A stretch of DNA of 64,000 bases from Dallia pectoralis (taxonomy: Eukaryota; Chordata; Actinopteri; Esociformes; Umbridae), in the NCBI GenBank assembly GCA_029465975.1, contig CM055755.1, forward strand, positions 633,430 to 697,429, given 5' to 3'. Positions 63,505-64,000 of this stretch are shown piece by piece. A program made the position numbers and the translations under genes. Each line of letters begins with the position of its first letter. The first letter of the stretch is position 1. The notes beneath the pieces are model-generated. The model was not told where the DNA came from and did no database searches. It worked only from the letters and a program-made list of their open reading frames with translations.

Positions 63505-64000
63505 ATTGGACATCCCCTCCCTCTCCCCTCCCTCCCTCTCTACCCTCTCTCTCTCCCTCCCCTCCCTCCCCCTCCCTCTCCCCTCCCTCTCTCCACCCTC
63601 TCTCCTCCCTCTCCCTCCCTCTCCCACCCTCTCCCCTCCCTCCCCTCCCTCTCCCCTCCCTCTCCCCTCTCCCCTCCCTCCCTCCCCTCCCTCTCTCCAC
63701 CCTCTCTCCTCCCTCTCCCCTCCCTCTCCCCCTCCTCTCTCCCTCCCTCCCTCTCCCATCCCTCTCCCCCTCCCTCTCTCCTCCCCTCCCCTCCCTCTCC
63801 CCTCCCTCTCCCCTCCCTCTCCCCTCCCTCCCTCCCTCTCCCTCTCTCCCCTCCCTCTCCCCCCTCTCCCCTCCCTCTCCCTCCCTCTCTCCACCCTCTC
63901 CTCCCTCTCCCCTCCCTCTCTCCACCCTCTCCCCTCCCTCTCCCCTCCCTCTCCCCTCCCCTCCCTCTCTCTACCCTCTCTCGTCTCCCTCCCCTCCCTC
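63505..64000 (+). repeat. CT-rich tract continuing to the window end
   Basis: CCCTCCCTCTCCCCTCCCTC steps without fixed period, 500 nt on the + strand, almost pyrimidine only. It may precede the next acceptor as at 22798 and 31629; that is inference. Confidence 0.9.

Noticed and set aside
62432..64000. Next NHL exon (expected to begin VRLEWPTDL)
   Set aside because: No acceptor followed by these codons was found. It must lie beyond the window end.

Overview
The window is vertebrate, most probably teleost, genomic DNA. It carries the middle of one large intron-rich gene on the + strand: teneurin-4 (tenm4), a type II transmembrane cell-adhesion receptor of the nervous system. Nineteen coding exons (about 3.36 kb of codons) lie between 2643 and 62431. 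Every one has an AG acceptor and a GT donor, and the phases join into one uninterrupted reading frame. Read in order, they give the last part of the cytoplasmic domain, the signal-anchor membrane segment, the extracellular stalk, eight EGF-like repeats, the cysteine-rich/TTR region, the FN-plug and the first blades of the NHL beta-propeller. The 5' intracellular exons and the 3' part (rest of NHL, YD shell, toxin-like C-terminal region) lie outside the window. The paralogue call rests on near-colinear identity with remembered vertebrate TENM4, for example in the stalk, EGF2-EGF7 and FN-plug, and TENM1-3 fit less well. Salmoniform fish are suggested by salmonid-style tRNA-derived SINE fragments, several copies of a short dispersed palindromic repeat common in salmonids, and extreme intronic minisatellite content. 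The species itself is inference.

Layout: 1-2642 is the end of an upstream intron. 2643-2878 is the membrane exon. 9795-17245 holds three stalk exons. 21755-41335 holds the EGF1-8 exons plus a 27-nt microexon. 41642-54763 is the C-rich/TTR/FN-plug. 57103-62431 is the NHL propeller with a 21-nt microexon. 62432-64000 is intron. Both classical teneurin splice inserts are present: site A between EGF7 and EGF8, and site B in the propeller.

By eye about half of the window is tandem repeat. Dozens of arrays with units from 7 to about 60 bp are packed into the introns, some longer than 2 kb. The main unusual observation is that many arrays start or end exactly at an exon boundary and have the splice junction itself inside the repeat unit. 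The 3' splice site of exon 54108-54375 is repeated about 25 times upstream. The 5' splice sites of exons ending at 41335, 41858, 57352 and 62431 are repeated about 4, 14, 15 and 8 times downstream, some with exon bases included. In at least one case (41336 onward) the unit is 39 bp and open in frame, so choice of donor could add 13-residue blocks to the protein.

Other features are a 544-bp PIF/Harbinger-like MITE (55447-55990), a minisatellite that begins inside a SINE (60018-60725), a minisatellite built from the dispersed palindromic repeat (26650-26945), and a 38-bp-arm inverted repeat (17581-17669). No second protein-coding gene, RNA gene or CRISPR array was found. The long open frames across arrays are artefacts of repeat periodicity.
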